Shown: positions 28,330-36,808 of the stretch, piece after piece
Layout of the letters: each line of letters starts with the position of its first letter
Position numbering within the stretch: position 1 is the first letter of the stretch
Made by a program: the position numbers and the translations under genes
DNA from: Micromonospora echinaurantiaca
GTDB lineage: Bacteria > Actinomycetota > Actinomycetes > Mycobacteriales > Micromonosporaceae
Direction: 5' to 3'
Assembly: GCF_900090235.1 (NCBI RefSeq)
Contig: NZ_LT607750.1
Span: 2,430,501-2,494,500 of the forward strand
DNA: 64,000 nucleotides
The notes under the pieces: generated by a model
Told to the model about the DNA's origin: nothing
The model's input: the letters and a program-made list of their open reading frames with translations, nothing else
Database searches by the model: none

Positions 28330-29331
28330 GTGTCGCGGACCCGCACCGAGCGCCTGGTCAACCTGGTGATCTGCCTGCTGTCCACGCGACGGTTCCTGAC
28401 CGCCGCGCAGATCGCCGCGACCGTGCCCGGGTACGAGCACGACCCGGACGACGCCCGCGACCACGAGGCGTTCCAGCGCAAGTTCGAGCGGGACAAGGCC
28501 GAGCTGCGCGAGCTGGGCGTGCCGCTGGAGACCGGGACGGCGAGCGTCTTCGACGCCGAGCCCGGCTACCGGATCGCCCGCCGGGAGTACGCCCTGCCCG
28601 ACATCCCCCTCGAACCGGACGAGGCCGCCGCGGTGGGCATCGCCGCCCGGCTGTGGCAGCACGCCGGCCTGGCCGCCGCCGCCTCCTCCGGGCTGGCCAA
28701 GCTGCGCGCCGCCGGTGTCGACGTGGACCCGCAGGCCACCCTCGGCCTGGAGCCGATGGTCACGGTCGACCCGGCGTTCGCGCCGCTCACCGCCGCCGCG
28801 CGGGACCGCCGCGAGGTCAGCTTCGACTACCGGGTGCCCGACCGGGACGCGCCGAGCCGGCGCCGGCTCCAGCCGTGGGGCGTGGTCTGCTGGCGCGGCC
28901 GGTGGTACGTGGTCGGGCACGACCTGGACCGGGCGGCCACACGCTGCTTCCGGCTCTCCCGGGTGGTCGGCGCGGTCCGGGTGACCGGCGAGCCGGGCGG
29001 CTACCAGCCGCCGGCCGGGGTCGACCTGATCAGCCACGTGGCCCGCTGGTCGGGTCCGGTGGAGCGGGCCGGCCGGGCCACCGTGCTGGTCACTCCCGGG
29101 CGCGCCGCGGGGCTGCGCCGCTGGGCGGTGAGCGTCACCGCCACCGGCGGCGACGCCGACCGGCTGGTGCTGCCGTACGCCGACCCGGACTCGCTCGCCG
29201 GCCAGCTGGTCGGCTACGGCCCGGACGTGCGGGTGCTCGACCCGCCGGAGGTGCGCGAGGCGGTCATCCAGCGGCTCAAGGAGATCGCCACCCGGCACGA
29301 CGAGCTGGCCGGCGCCGGAGGTGCCCGATGA
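28330..29331 (+). CDS. pafB: WYL-domain transcription regulator PafB
   Basis: PafB forms a heteromeric activator with PafC that turns on many DNA-damage genes independently of LexA in mycobacteria. The 333-residue protein has an N-terminal winged helix (RLVNLVICLLSTRRFLTAAQIAA). A WYL domain follows at about residues 145-220 (VSFDYR, WYVVGHDLDRAATRCFRLSRV), then a WCX-type C-terminal region. GTG at 28330 is supported by the leaderless box. Its stop overlaps the pafC ATG in an ATGA arrangement. Confidence 0.95.
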   Translation: MSRTRTERLVNLVICLLSTRRFLTAAQIAATVPGYEHDPDDARDHEAFQRKFERDKAELRELGVPLETGTASVFDAEPGYRIARREYALPDIPLEPDEAAAVGIAARLWQHAGLAAAASSGLAKLRAAGVDVDPQATLGLEPMVTVDPAFAPLTAAARDRREVSFDYRVPDRDAPSRRRLQPWGVVCWRGRWYVVGHDLDRAATRCFRLSRVVGAVRVTGEPGGYQPPAGVDLISHVARWSGPVERAGRATVLVTPGRAAGLRRWAVSVTATGGDADRLVLPYADPDSLAGQLVGYGPDVRVLDPPEVREAVIQRLKEIATRHDELAGAGGAR

Positions 29332-30392
29332 CCCGCCCCGCCGCCAGGGGCGGCTCCCGGGCCTCGGCCGACCGGCTCGCCCGGCTGCTCAACCTGGTGC
29401 CCTACCTGCTGGCCCGCCCCGGCATCGAGATCGCCGAGGCGGCCGGTGACCTGGGCGTCACCGAGCGGCAGCTGCGCGAGGACCTGGAACTGCTCTGGGT
29501 CTGCGGGCTGCCCGGCTACGGGCCCGGCGACCTGATCGACATGGCCTTCGACGGCGACCGGGTCACCATCACCTACGACGCCGGCATCGACCGGCCGCTG
29601 CGGCTCACCCCGGACGAGGCGCTGGCCCTGGTGGTGGCGCTGCGGATGCTCGCCGAGACGCCCGGGGTGGCCAACCGGGAGGCGGTGGAGCGGGCGCTCG
29701 CCAAGATCGAGAACGCGGCGGGTGACCTGGTGGCCGCGCCGGTCGAGGTCCGGCTGCCCGCCGACACCCGCCAGGTGCAGGAGCTGCGGACCGCGGTGGA
29801 GAGCGGCCGGGCGCTGCGGATCACCTACTACACGGCCGCCCGGGACGAGACCACCGAACGGGTGGTCGACCCGCTGCGGATGCTGATGGTCGGCGGGCGC
29901 GCGTACGTGGAGGCGTGGTGCCGCCGGGCGGAGGCGGTGCGGCTGTTCCGCTCCGACCGCATCGACGCGGTCACCGAGCTGGACGAGCCGGCCGTGGTGC
30001 CGCCGCAGGCCCGCCCGCACGACCTCACCGACGGGGTGTTCCGCCCCTCGCCGGACCTGCCGCTGATCACCCTGCGGGTGGGCCGCAGCGAGCGGTGGAT
30101 CACCGAGTACTACCCGTGCGAGTCGGTGGCGGCCGGCGACGGCGACCAGTGGCTGGTCTCGCTGCGGGTCACCGACCTCGGCTGGGCCCGCCGGTTCGTG
30201 CTCGGGCTCGGTCCGGAGGTCACCGTGGTCGCCCCGGTCGAGCTCGCCGAACAGGTACGCGCGGCGGCCGCCGCCGCGCTCGACGCGTACGCCGCACCGG
30301 CGCCGAGCCCCGCGCCCGCGCAGCCGGCGGGCGGACCCGACACGCCCCCGGCGCCGTCCGCCGGTCCGGCGGTGACGGCGGGCGCCCAGTAG
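29328..30392 (+). CDS. pafC: WYL-domain transcription regulator PafC
   Basis: PafC is the partner of PafB. The 354-residue protein has an N-terminal helix-turn-helix (LARLLNLVPYLLARPGIEIAEAA) and a WYL domain at about 155-225 (LRITYYTAARDETTERVVDP, YVEAWCRRAEAVRLFRSDRI). A WCX region and a 35-residue Pro/Ala-rich tail follow. The start ATG overlaps the pafB stop, indicating co-translation. Its own stop codon TAG is reused as part of the -10 box of the next small gene. Confidence 0.95.
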   Translation: MTRPAARGGSRASADRLARLLNLVPYLLARPGIEIAEAAGDLGVTERQLREDLELLWVCGLPGYGPGDLIDMAFDGDRVTITYDAGIDRPLRLTPDEALALVVALRMLAETPGVANREAVERALAKIENAAGDLVAAPVEVRLPADTRQVQELRTAVESGRALRITYYTAARDETTERVVDPLRMLMVGGRAYVEAWCRRAEAVRLFRSDRIDAVTELDEPAVVPPQARPHDLTDGVFRPSPDLPLITLRVGRSERWITEYYPCESVAAGDGDQWLVSLRVTDLGWARRFVLGLGPEVTVVAPVELAEQVRAAAAAALDAYAAPAPSPAPAQPAGGPDTPPAPSAGPAVTAGAQ

Positions 30393-30395
30393 GCT
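30390..30395 (+). promoter_or_regulatory. -10 box overlapping the pafC stop
   Basis: TAGGCT begins at the pafC stop codon and lies seven bases upstream of the GTG at 30403. An internal leaderless promoter is likely. Confidence 0.5.
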
Positions 30396-30402
30396 GACCG
30401 CC

Positions 30403-30651
30403 GTGGTGACGTGGATCGTGCTCGCGCTGGTGCTGGTCGCGCTCGTCGGGTTCGCCCTGGCCGTCCGGACGGTGCTGGCCCGGCTGCCCCGGCTGCGCCG
30501 CGCGGCGCTGGCCCTGCAACGGCGGGCGACCGAGGCGGAGGCGCTGCGGGAGAGCGCGGAGAGCCTCCAGCAGCGCGCCGAGACGCTGCAGGAGCAGCTC
30601 GACACCGCCCAGCGGCGGTTGGAACTGATCAAGGCGAAGCGCGGCGACTGA
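30403..30651 (+). CDS. Small membrane-anchored coiled-coil protein
   Basis: The 82-residue product has one N-terminal transmembrane helix (residues 3-22). A long charged helix follows (about 30-78) with heptad-like spacing of Leu and Ala that suggests a coiled coil. No family name is certain to me. It lies between pafC and tatA, has its own TAGGCT box, and is followed by a hairpin. The N-terminal anchor plus cytoplasmic helix loosely recalls TatA/TatB architecture, but the hinge and FG motif of TatA are absent. Confidence 0.8.
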   Translation: MVTWIVLALVLVALVGFALAVRTVLARLPRLRRAALALQRRATEAEALRESAESLQQRAETLQEQLDTAQRRLELIKAKRGD

Positions 30652-30657
30652 TCGACC

Positions 30658-30705
30658 ATCGTTGTCGTCCCTGCGCGATCCGGCCGGGTTGCGCGCAGGA
30701 ACGAT
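30658..30705 (+). terminator. hairpin between the coiled-coil gene and tatA
   Basis: CCTGCGCG (30670-30677) pairs with CGCGCAGG (30692-30699). ATCGTT and AACGAT flank them as an outer 6-bp stem. It starts seven bases past the stop at 30651. Confidence 0.5.
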
Positions 30706-30805
30706 CGGGCGGGGGCGGTTGACGGGACACTCGGGGTTGGTCAACACTTCACCGGCCGGGACGAACCACCACCGCCCGGCGGGTGGCAACGGCCTTCGGC
30801 GCACG

Positions 30806-30811
30806 TACGAT
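30806..30811 (+). promoter_or_regulatory. candidate -10 box of tatA
   Basis: TACGAT lies 49 bases before the tatA ATG, giving a leader of about 40 bases. TTGAC and GTCAA form an inverted pair upstream near 30719-30745. Confidence 0.35.
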
Positions 30812-30860
30812 GGGCTGCGACACACCCCTTGCCAGACACACAGAGCGACTGGAGCTTCCC

Positions 30861-31160
30861 ATGGGTGCCCTCAAGCCGTGGCACATCGCCGTACTCGTGG
30901 TCGTGCTGATCCTGCTCTTCGGCGCGAAGCGGCTCCCCGACGCGGCCCGTTCGCTGGGCCGTTCGCTGCGGATCATCAAGGCCGAGACCAAGAGCCTGCA
31001 CGACGACGACCGCGACCTGGCCGAGAAGGCCGACGCGCAGGCCGGCTACCAGCCGCTGCCGCCGCACGCCGGGCAGCAGGCCCCGCAGCAGGCGCCCTAC
31101 CAGGCCCCGCCGCAGCAGCAGCCGGGCGTTGACCCGGTGCACCGCGTCCGCGACAACTGA
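30861..31160 (+). CDS. tatA: Sec-independent protein translocase TatA
   Basis: TatA polymerises in the membrane to let folded twin-arginine proteins pass. The 99-residue protein has the N-terminal helix WHIAVLVVVLILLFGAKRLPDAARSLG with the FGAKRLP hinge, and an amphipathic helix to about residue 50. A Gln/Pro-rich disordered tail follows. ATG at 30861 has GGAG upstream. tatC follows after 17 bases. Confidence 0.97.
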   Translation: MGALKPWHIAVLVVVLILLFGAKRLPDAARSLGRSLRIIKAETKSLHDDDRDLAEKADAQAGYQPLPPHAGQQAPQQAPYQAPPQQQPGVDPVHRVRDN

Positions 31161-31177
31161 CCGAAGGGCCCGCAACC

Positions 31178-32128
31178 GTGGCCTTCGGTCTCCGTAAGCG
31201 CGGTCCGAGCAGCTTCCAGCGGGCCGCCGACGGCTCGATGACCCTGATCGAGCACGTCCGCGAGCTGCGCAACCGCCTGTTCAAGGCGTCGCTGGCGATC
31301 GTGGTCGGCTTCGGCTTCGGCATCTGGCTCGCCGGCCCGGTGCTGAACGTGCTGAAGCGGCCGTACTGCGACCTGCCGCAGGCGCAGACGACCAACGGCG
31401 CCTGCGACTTCGTCCAGCTCGGGCCGGCCGACCTGTTCCTGCTCAACCTCAAGATCGGGCTCTGGGTCGGGCTGATCCTCGCCGCGCCGGTCTGGCTCTA
31501 CCAGCTCTGGGCGTTCATCGCGCCGGGCCTGCACCGGCACGAGCGGCGCTACGCGTACGTCTTCACCGGGCTGGCGGCGCCGCTGTTCGCCGCCGGCGCG
31601 GTGCTGGCCTACTTCGTCACCGCGAAGGGCCTGGAGTTCCTGCTGGACATTTCCGGCAGCGAGATCAACACCACCCTGGACATCACCCGGTACGTCTCGT
31701 TCGTCACCAACCTCATCCTGCTCTTCGGGGTGGCGTTCGAGTTCCCGCTGCTGGTGCTGATGCTCAATTTCGTCGGCATCGCCAGTGCCAGGCGGTTGCT
31801 GGGCTGGTGGCGGGTGGCGGTCTTCGTCTTCTTCGCCTTCTCCGCGGTGGTCACCCCCACCCCGGACCCGTTCGGGATGACGGCGCTGGCCATCTGCCTC
31901 TGCGCGCTCTACTTCGCCGCCGTCGGTGTCGCGTTCCTCAACGACAAGCGCCGGGGACGCGGCAAGGAGGTCTACGCCGGCCTCGCCGACGACGAGGTGT
32001 CGCCGCTGGAGTTCGACCGGGAGCCGGTGGAGGCGGGGGAGCGGGTGGACGGCACCGCGCCGATCACCGCCCCGGAGCCGATCGCCGCGCCGGCGCCGAT
32101 CGACCGCCGCTACGACGACATGACCTGA
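31178..32128 (+). CDS. tatC: Sec-independent protein translocase TatC
   Basis: TatC recognises the twin-arginine signal. The 316-residue protein has six transmembrane helices. It carries the conserved cytoplasmic N-terminal region MTLIEHVRELRNRL, the first periplasmic loop, FIAPGLHRHERR after helix 2 and VVTPTPDPFGM before the last helices. The last 65 residues form an acidic, Pro-rich tail not needed for the fold. The start GTG at 31178 lies behind GAAGGG. A very strong hairpin closes the tat operon. Confidence 0.97.
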   Translation: MAFGLRKRGPSSFQRAADGSMTLIEHVRELRNRLFKASLAIVVGFGFGIWLAGPVLNVLKRPYCDLPQAQTTNGACDFVQLGPADLFLLNLKIGLWVGLILAAPVWLYQLWAFIAPGLHRHERRYAYVFTGLAAPLFAAGAVLAYFVTAKGLEFLLDISGSEINTTLDITRYVSFVTNLILLFGVAFEFPLLVLMLNFVGIASARRLLGWWRVAVFVFFAFSAVVTPTPDPFGMTALAICLCALYFAAVGVAFLNDKRRGRGKEVYAGLADDEVSPLEFDREPVEAGERVDGTAPITAPEPIAAPAPIDRRYDDMT

Positions 32129-32142
32129 CCCGGGTCGCAGCC

Positions 32143-32179
32143 ACGACGGAAGCCGCCCCCGGTGGGCGGCTTCCGTCGT
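32143..32179. terminator. strong bidirectional terminator after tatC
   Basis: ACGACGGAAGCCGCCC (32143-32158) pairs perfectly with 32164-32179 around a 5-base loop, a 16-bp stem. It lies between the convergent tatC and FNT genes. Confidence 0.8.
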
Positions 32180-32191
32180 CTCGTACCGGGG

Positions 32192-33001
32192 TCAGCGTTG
32201 GCGGGCCCGTTCCCGCGCCAACCGGTGCGCCACCCGGGGCATCCGCAGGAACGCGACCAGACCCACCCCGCCCACGATGTTGCCGAACACCGACCAGGCG
32301 AGCGCGCCGAGCCAGTCCAGGTAGCCGAAGGGCGCCCGGCCGGCGGTGAGCGCGGCGAACATGAAGATCGAGTCGAGCACGCTGTGGAAGAGTTGCCCCG
32401 CGGCGAGCAGGGCGCCGAACAGCAGCGCCGCGACCAGCCGGACGCCGAGGCTCTCGGTGGCGTACTGCATCCGGGTCATCAGGGTGATCACCATGCCGGC
32501 GAGCACCGCCAGGGCGAACGAGCGCAGGTTGACGCCGAGCCGCGCGTAGTGGGTGGCGGTGCTGATCGCGGTGTCCCGCAGCTCCGGGTAGCCGCGGGTG
32601 ATCAGCCAGGCGACCAGCCAACCGCCGGCCAGGTTGCCGGCGAGCGCGACGGACCAGAGCCGGAGCAGGGCGCGCGGGCGGCCGTGCCGGGCGGCCACCG
32701 CGGTCACCGGCACCAGGAAGTTCTCGGTGAACAGTTCGCTGCGGGCCAGCAGCAGCGCGGCGAAGCCGATGCTGAACGCGGCGCCGGCCAGCAGCGGCTC
32801 CCCGGTGACCCGCGCGACGAGCAGGTACGCCAGCACGCCGGTGCCGACGTCCACGCCGCCGAGCAGGCCCGTGACGGCCAGGGACGGCCAGGGCCGGGCC
32901 AGCCGTACCGCGCCCTCCGCGACGAGCCGGCCGAAGGCCTCCTCGACCTCCGGCTCCGGCCGGGCGGGCTCCGGGAACCGGTTGGGGCGCTCGTCGGGCA
33001 T
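32192..33001 (-). CDS. Formate/nitrite transporter (FNT) family protein
   Basis: The 269-residue protein has six transmembrane helices in the pentameric FNT channel fold. Conserved features include the LLLARSELFTENFLVPVTA segment of the second helix pair, the AGNLAGGW repeat and the NIVGGVG segment near the end. FNT channels pass formate, nitrite or hydrosulfide; this one belongs to a divergent group and the substrate is not clear. It has no neighbouring formate or nitrite enzyme. ATG at 33001 is preceded by GGGGACA. Confidence 0.85.
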   Translation of the reverse strand: MPDERPNRFPEPARPEPEVEEAFGRLVAEGAVRLARPWPSLAVTGLLGGVDVGTGVLAYLLVARVTGEPLLAGAAFSIGFAALLLARSELFTENFLVPVTAVAARHGRPRALLRLWSVALAGNLAGGWLVAWLITRGYPELRDTAISTATHYARLGVNLRSFALAVLAGMVITLMTRMQYATESLGVRLVAALLFGALLAAGQLFHSVLDSIFMFAALTAGRAPFGYLDWLGALAWSVFGNIVGGVGLVAFLRMPRVAHRLARERARQR

Positions 33002-33107
33002 GCCGGCGTGTCCCCGGTGGCCTGACCGTTAAGCGTGGCGTCGGTGACACCGTCCGGACAGCCGGTGACGACCTGCCGGCCGAGGCCGGCGGGGTTGCCG
33101 GTGGCGG

Positions 33108-33113
33108 TACGGT
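33108..33113 (+). promoter_or_regulatory. -10 box, leaderless promoter of the lipid kinase
   Basis: TACGGT lies seven bases upstream of the GTG at 33121 and itself overlaps the alternative GTG at 33112, which favours 33121 as the start. Confidence 0.5.
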
Positions 33114-33120
33114 GCTCGCC

Positions 33121-34047
33121 GTGACCGCTGACGATCACCCCTCCGTGGCCCCCGACGGTCCCGTCGCCGTGCTGGCCAACCCGACCGCCGGCCGGGGCCG
33201 GCACCGCGGGCTGCTGCCCGGGCTGCTGGACCGGCTCGCCGCCACCGGCCGGCCGGTGCGGCTGCTCGAGGCGCACAGCGCCGACCAGGCCGAGGCGGCC
33301 TGCCACGCGGCCGTCGCCGACGGGGTGGCCGCGCTGGTCGCGGTGGGCGGCGACGGCACCGTGCACCGGGCGTTGCAGGCGGTCGCCGGGACGCCGGTCC
33401 CGTTCGGTCCGGTGCCGGCCGGCACCGGCAACGACTTCGCGGTGGACACCGGGTTCCCGGCCGACCCGCTGGCCGCCGTCGAGGTGATCGCCGACGCGCT
33501 GCGCGCCGGCCGCACCCGTCCGGTCGACCTGGCCCGGCTGACCGGCGCCGACGGCACCCGGCGTTGGTACGGGGCGGTGCTGGCAGCCGGCTTCGACGCG
33601 ATCGTCAACGAGCGGGCCAACCGGATGCGCTGGCCGCGCGGCCCCCGCCGGTACGACCTGGCGATCCTGGTGGAGCTGGCCCGGCTGCGGCCACGCCGGT
33701 ACAAGCTGCGCCTCGACGGCGAACCGCAGGAGGTGGACGCGGTGCTGGTGGCGGTGGGCAACGCGCCCAGCTACGGCGGCGGCATGCGGATCTGCCCGGA
33801 CGCGGACCTCACCGACGGGTTGCTCGACGTGGTGGTCGGCGGGCGGTTCGACCGGCTCACCCTGATGCGCGTCAAGCCGAGCATCTACCAGGGCACCCAC
33901 GTGCGGCACCCGCTGGTGCGCAGCTACCGGGTGCGCGAGGTGGAGCTGGCCGCCGAGGGCATCACCACGTACGCCGACGGGGAGCGGGTGCTGGACCTGC
34001 CGGTCACCGTCACGGCTGTGCCGGCGGCGCTGCGGCTGCTGCGCTGA
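33121..34047 (+). CDS. Diacylglycerol/sphingosine kinase-like lipid kinase (DagK)
   Basis: This 308-residue enzyme phosphorylates a lipid alcohol, probably diacylglycerol, with ATP. It shows the NPTAGRGRH motif at the N-terminus and the catalytic GGDGT in VAVGGDGTVHRAL. The nucleotide motif PAGTGNDFA and the C-terminal DLTDGLLDVVVGG complete the pattern. GTG at 33121 is chosen over 33112 from the promoter box. Its last 38 bases overlap the end of the convergent EamA gene. Confidence 0.93.
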   Translation: MTADDHPSVAPDGPVAVLANPTAGRGRHRGLLPGLLDRLAATGRPVRLLEAHSADQAEAACHAAVADGVAALVAVGGDGTVHRALQAVAGTPVPFGPVPAGTGNDFAVDTGFPADPLAAVEVIADALRAGRTRPVDLARLTGADGTRRWYGAVLAAGFDAIVNERANRMRWPRGPRRYDLAILVELARLRPRRYKLRLDGEPQEVDAVLVAVGNAPSYGGGMRICPDADLTDGLLDVVVGGRFDRLTLMRVKPSIYQGTHVRHPLVRSYRVREVELAAEGITTYADGERVLDLPVTVTAVPAALRLLR

Positions 34048-34924
34048 CCCGCACCGCGCCGACGCTGGCCGCGATCACCAGCCCGATCGCCAGCACCTCC
34101 GGCACCGTGAGCGCCTGATCCAGCACCAGCCAGCCGGCCAGCGCGGCGATGGCCGGGCCGAGGCTCATCAGCACGGCGAAGGTGTGCGTGGGCAGCCGGC
34201 GCAGGGCGAGCAGTTCGAGGGTGTACGGCAGCACCGAGGAGAGCACGGCGACGGTGGCGCCCAGCGCCAGCACCGTCGGGTCCAGCAGCGCCGTCCCCGA
34301 GCCGAGCAGCCCGGCCGGCAGGGTGAGCAGCGCGGCGACGGCCAGCGCCAGGGCCAGCCCGTCGGCGCCCGGGAAGCGCTGCCCGACCCGGGCGCTGAGG
34401 ACGATGTACGCCGCCCACATCGCGCCGGCGGCCAGTGCCAGCCCGGCGCCGACCGGGTTGAGCCGGTCGAAGCCGCCCTGCCCGAGCAGGGCCACCCCGG
34501 CGGCGGCGAGCCCCGCCCAGCACCAGCTGGCCAGCCGGCGGGCGGCCAGCACCGACAAGGTCAGCGGACCGAGCACCTCCAGGGTCACCGCCGGGCCCAG
34601 CGGGATGCGCTCGATGGCCTGGTAGAACAGCGAGTTCATGCCGGCCAGGGCGACCCCGAACGCGGCGGCGGCCGCCCAGTCCCCGGGGCGGTGGCCGCGC
34701 AGCCGAGGCCGACACACCGCCAGCAGCAGTACGGCGCCGATGGTCAGCCGCAGCGTGACCGCCCCGGCCACCCCGGAGCGCGGGAAGAGCAGGGCGGCCA
34801 CGGCCGAGCCGAACTGCACCGACAGCGCCCCGCCGAGCACCAGGCCCACCGCCCGCAGGCCGCCGCGCGGGCGCGGCGCCGCGGCGGCGGGAGCGGGCGG
34901 CCCGGAGCGCAGGGTGTCGGTCAC
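34010..34924 (-). CDS. EamA-family permease (RhtA-like exporter)
   Basis: The 304-residue protein has ten transmembrane helices made of two EamA repeats, as in the threonine/homoserine exporter RhtA and other metabolite exporters. Typical segments are MNSLFYQAIERIPLGPAVTLE and VLPYTLELLALRRLP. GTG at 34924 follows TAGCGT at eight bases. It is divergent from a LysR regulator across 70 bases, so LysR control is likely. Its end overlaps the lipid kinase gene. Confidence 0.92.
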   Translation of the reverse strand: MTDTLRSGPPAPAAAAPRPRGGLRAVGLVLGGALSVQFGSAVAALLFPRSGVAGAVTLRLTIGAVLLLAVCRPRLRGHRPGDWAAAAAFGVALAGMNSLFYQAIERIPLGPAVTLEVLGPLTLSVLAARRLASWCWAGLAAAGVALLGQGGFDRLNPVGAGLALAAGAMWAAYIVLSARVGQRFPGADGLALALAVAALLTLPAGLLGSGTALLDPTVLALGATVAVLSSVLPYTLELLALRRLPTHTFAVLMSLGPAIAALAGWLVLDQALTVPEVLAIGLVIAASVGAVRVSAAAAAPPAQP

Positions 34925-34932
34925 GTTCCCCA

Positions 34933-34938
34933 ACGCTA
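34933..34938 (-). promoter_or_regulatory. -10 box of the EamA permease
   Basis: On the minus strand TAGCGT lies eight bases upstream of the GTG at 34924, in the 70-base divergent region shared with the LysR gene. Confidence 0.45.
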
Positions 34939-34980
34939 GGAGGTCGCCGCGCGGCGCGGAAATGCCGGTTCGCCCGCGCT

Positions 34981-34986
34981 TATGCT
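34981..34986 (+). promoter_or_regulatory. -10 box of the LysR regulator
   Basis: TATGCT lies eight bases upstream of the ATG at 34995. LysR regulators normally repress themselves from such shared regions. Confidence 0.45.
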
Positions 34987-34994
34987 TGGCGGTC

Positions 34995-35849
34995 ATGACC
35001 GTGGAGCTGCGCCACCTGCGGGCCTTCCTGGCCATCGCCGAGGAGGGCAGCATCACCCGGGCCGCGGCCCGGCTGCGGCTCACCCAGCCCGCCCTCTCCC
35101 GCACGCTGCGCCAGCTGGAGAACCACCTCGGGGTACGCCTCGCCGACCGCTCCACGCACCACCTGGCGCTCACCCCCGCCGGTCGGGCGCTGCGCGACCG
35201 CGCCGCCGCGGCGGTGGCCGCGGTCGACGACGTGCTCGACCCGGCCCACCTGGGCGGCCGGGCGATCCGGCTGGGGCACGCCTGGTCGGCGCTGGGCGGG
35301 CACACCGTGACCCTGTTGCGTCGCTGGCGGCAGCAGCACCCGCACACCCCGCTGGAACTGCTGCGCATCGACGAACGCACCGCCGGGCTGGCCCGGGGCC
35401 GGGTCGACGTGGCGGTGCTGCGTCAGCCGGTCGACCTGCCCGGGATCCGCACCCAGCGGCTGCTCGACGAGCCGCGGCTGGCTACCGTGCCCGCCGACAG
35501 CCCGCTCGCCGGCCGGGCCGCGCTCACCCTGGCCGACCTGGTCGACCAGCCGATCGCGGTGAACGCCGCGACCGGCACCACCACCCTGGAGTTGTGGCCC
35601 GCCGGTCGGGCGCCGGCCACGGTGGTGCCGGTGGCCAATACCGACGACTGGCTGGCGGCGATCAGCGCCGGCCGGGCGGTCGGGGTCACCACCGCGGCGA
35701 CCGCGGCGATGTATCCCAACCCGGCGGTGGCGTACCTGCCGCTGACCGACGCGCCGCCGGTCACCGTGCTGCTGGCCTGGCGCGAGCCGCCCGGCCACCC
35801 GGCCGTCGCCGACCTTGTCGCGCTGGCCCGGGACACCGTCCGCGGCTGA
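34995..35849 (+). CDS. LysR-family transcription regulator
   Basis: The 284-residue protein has the LysR winged helix at residues 3-62 (LRHLRAFLAIAEEGSITRAAARLRLTQPALSR) and a shortened periplasmic-binding-like effector domain from about 85. The effector is unknown; the divergent EamA exporter is the likely target. The ATG at 34995 gives the usual MTVELRHLR start. Downstream it is convergent with a HAD hydrolase gene. Confidence 0.94.
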   Translation: MTVELRHLRAFLAIAEEGSITRAAARLRLTQPALSRTLRQLENHLGVRLADRSTHHLALTPAGRALRDRAAAAVAAVDDVLDPAHLGGRAIRLGHAWSALGGHTVTLLRRWRQQHPHTPLELLRIDERTAGLARGRVDVAVLRQPVDLPGIRTQRLLDEPRLATVPADSPLAGRAALTLADLVDQPIAVNAATGTTTLELWPAGRAPATVVPVANTDDWLAAISAGRAVGVTTAATAAMYPNPAVAYLPLTDAPPVTVLLAWREPPGHPAVADLVALARDTVRG

Positions 35850-35956
35850 GCCGGCGTGCGGGCCGTTGGCGGGGCTGAGCCGCCGCCCGGATCGCGCCGC
35901 CGGGGTCGAGCGGCGTGCGGGCGTTCGCGAGGGCCTGAGGCGGCCAGTGGGGTGGG

Positions 35957-36721
35957 TCAGGCCGGCAGGGCCAGGTCGAGCACGGCGCCCAGGCCGTTCT
36001 CCCGACCGGCCTCGGCCGCCGGGAGCACCAGCACGGCGCAGCCGGCCGCCACCGCACCCGCGTCGGCCGGGGTGTCGCCGACCATCAGCGCCTGCTCCGG
36101 GTCGACGCCGAGCATCCCGCAGGCGCGCCAGAAGATCGCCGGGTCCGGCTTGCAGCGCCCCACCTCGTACGACAGCACGAACGCGTCGACCAGGTCGGCC
36201 AGGCCCCAGGCGGCGAAGTGCGGCCGGATGTCGAAGCCGATGTTGCTGACCACGGCCACCCGTACCCCGGCCTCGCGCAGCGCGCCCAGGGTGGGTCGGG
36301 CGTCCGGGTAGGGCACCCAGCCGTCGGGCACCAGCAGCCGCTCGTAGAGTGCCTCGGCGAAGCCGTCGATGCCGGCGTCCACCGTCTCGGCGAGCCCCGT
36401 GTACGCGCCGCGGTGGGCGTGCGGGTAGAGGTCGCGGTCGGCCCACAGCTCGGCCAGCCGGGGCGGCACCCGGGCCGGCAGCGGGCCACCCGCCCGACCG
36501 GCGGTGAGCAGCCGGTCGGCCAGCGCGGTGGCCCGGGCCCGCTCCAGGGCGACCCCGCAGGTCGCGGCGGCGGCCAGCACCCACTCGCGGGCCTCCTCGA
36601 CCTGGGCCAGGGTGCCGTGGAAGTCGAACAGGACCGCCTTCACGGGCCGGCGGGACGCCCTCGGACCGGCGGCGGCGCTGCCCGGGGCGGGGGTCTGGGG
36701 CGGTTCGGCATGCTCCGGCAC
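35957..36721 (-). CDS. HAD-family phosphatase
   Basis: This hydrolase has the four HAD motifs: the nucleophile Asp in VLFDFHGTL, Ser in VVSNIGFD, Lys in GRCKPDPAIF and the acidic pair in LMVGDTPADAG. The cap is a helical C1-type insert (about residues 45-110). The substrate is not predictable. The start is uncertain. GTG at 36721 follows TAGGGT at seven bases and adds a 26-residue Pro/Ala-rich lead, while GTG at 36643 starts at KAVLFDFHG but has no signal upstream. It is divergent from helY. Confidence 0.88.
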   Translation of the reverse strand: MPEHAEPPQTPAPGSAAAGPRASRRPVKAVLFDFHGTLAQVEEAREWVLAAAATCGVALERARATALADRLLTAGRAGGPLPARVPPRLAELWADRDLYPHAHRGAYTGLAETVDAGIDGFAEALYERLLVPDGWVPYPDARPTLGALREAGVRVAVVSNIGFDIRPHFAAWGLADLVDAFVLSYEVGRCKPDPAIFWRACGMLGVDPEQALMVGDTPADAGAVAAGCAVLVLPAAEAGRENGLGAVLDLALPA

Positions 36722-36728
36722 GTGCTGC

Positions 36729-36734
36729 ACCCTA
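36729..36734 (-). promoter_or_regulatory. -10 box of the HAD hydrolase
   Basis: On the minus strand TAGGGT lies seven bases upstream of the GTG at 36721. Confidence 0.45.
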
Positions 36735-36795
36735 CCGACCGGCTCCGACGGCCCCGATCGGGCGGCCTTGTCCGGTGTCGGCCGCCGGCACGCAT

Positions 36796-36801
36796 TAATC
36801 T
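36796..36801 (+). promoter_or_regulatory. -10 box, leaderless promoter of helY
   Basis: TAATCT lies seven bases upstream of the helY ATG at 36809. Confidence 0.55.
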
Positions 36802-36808
36802 TGGTGCC

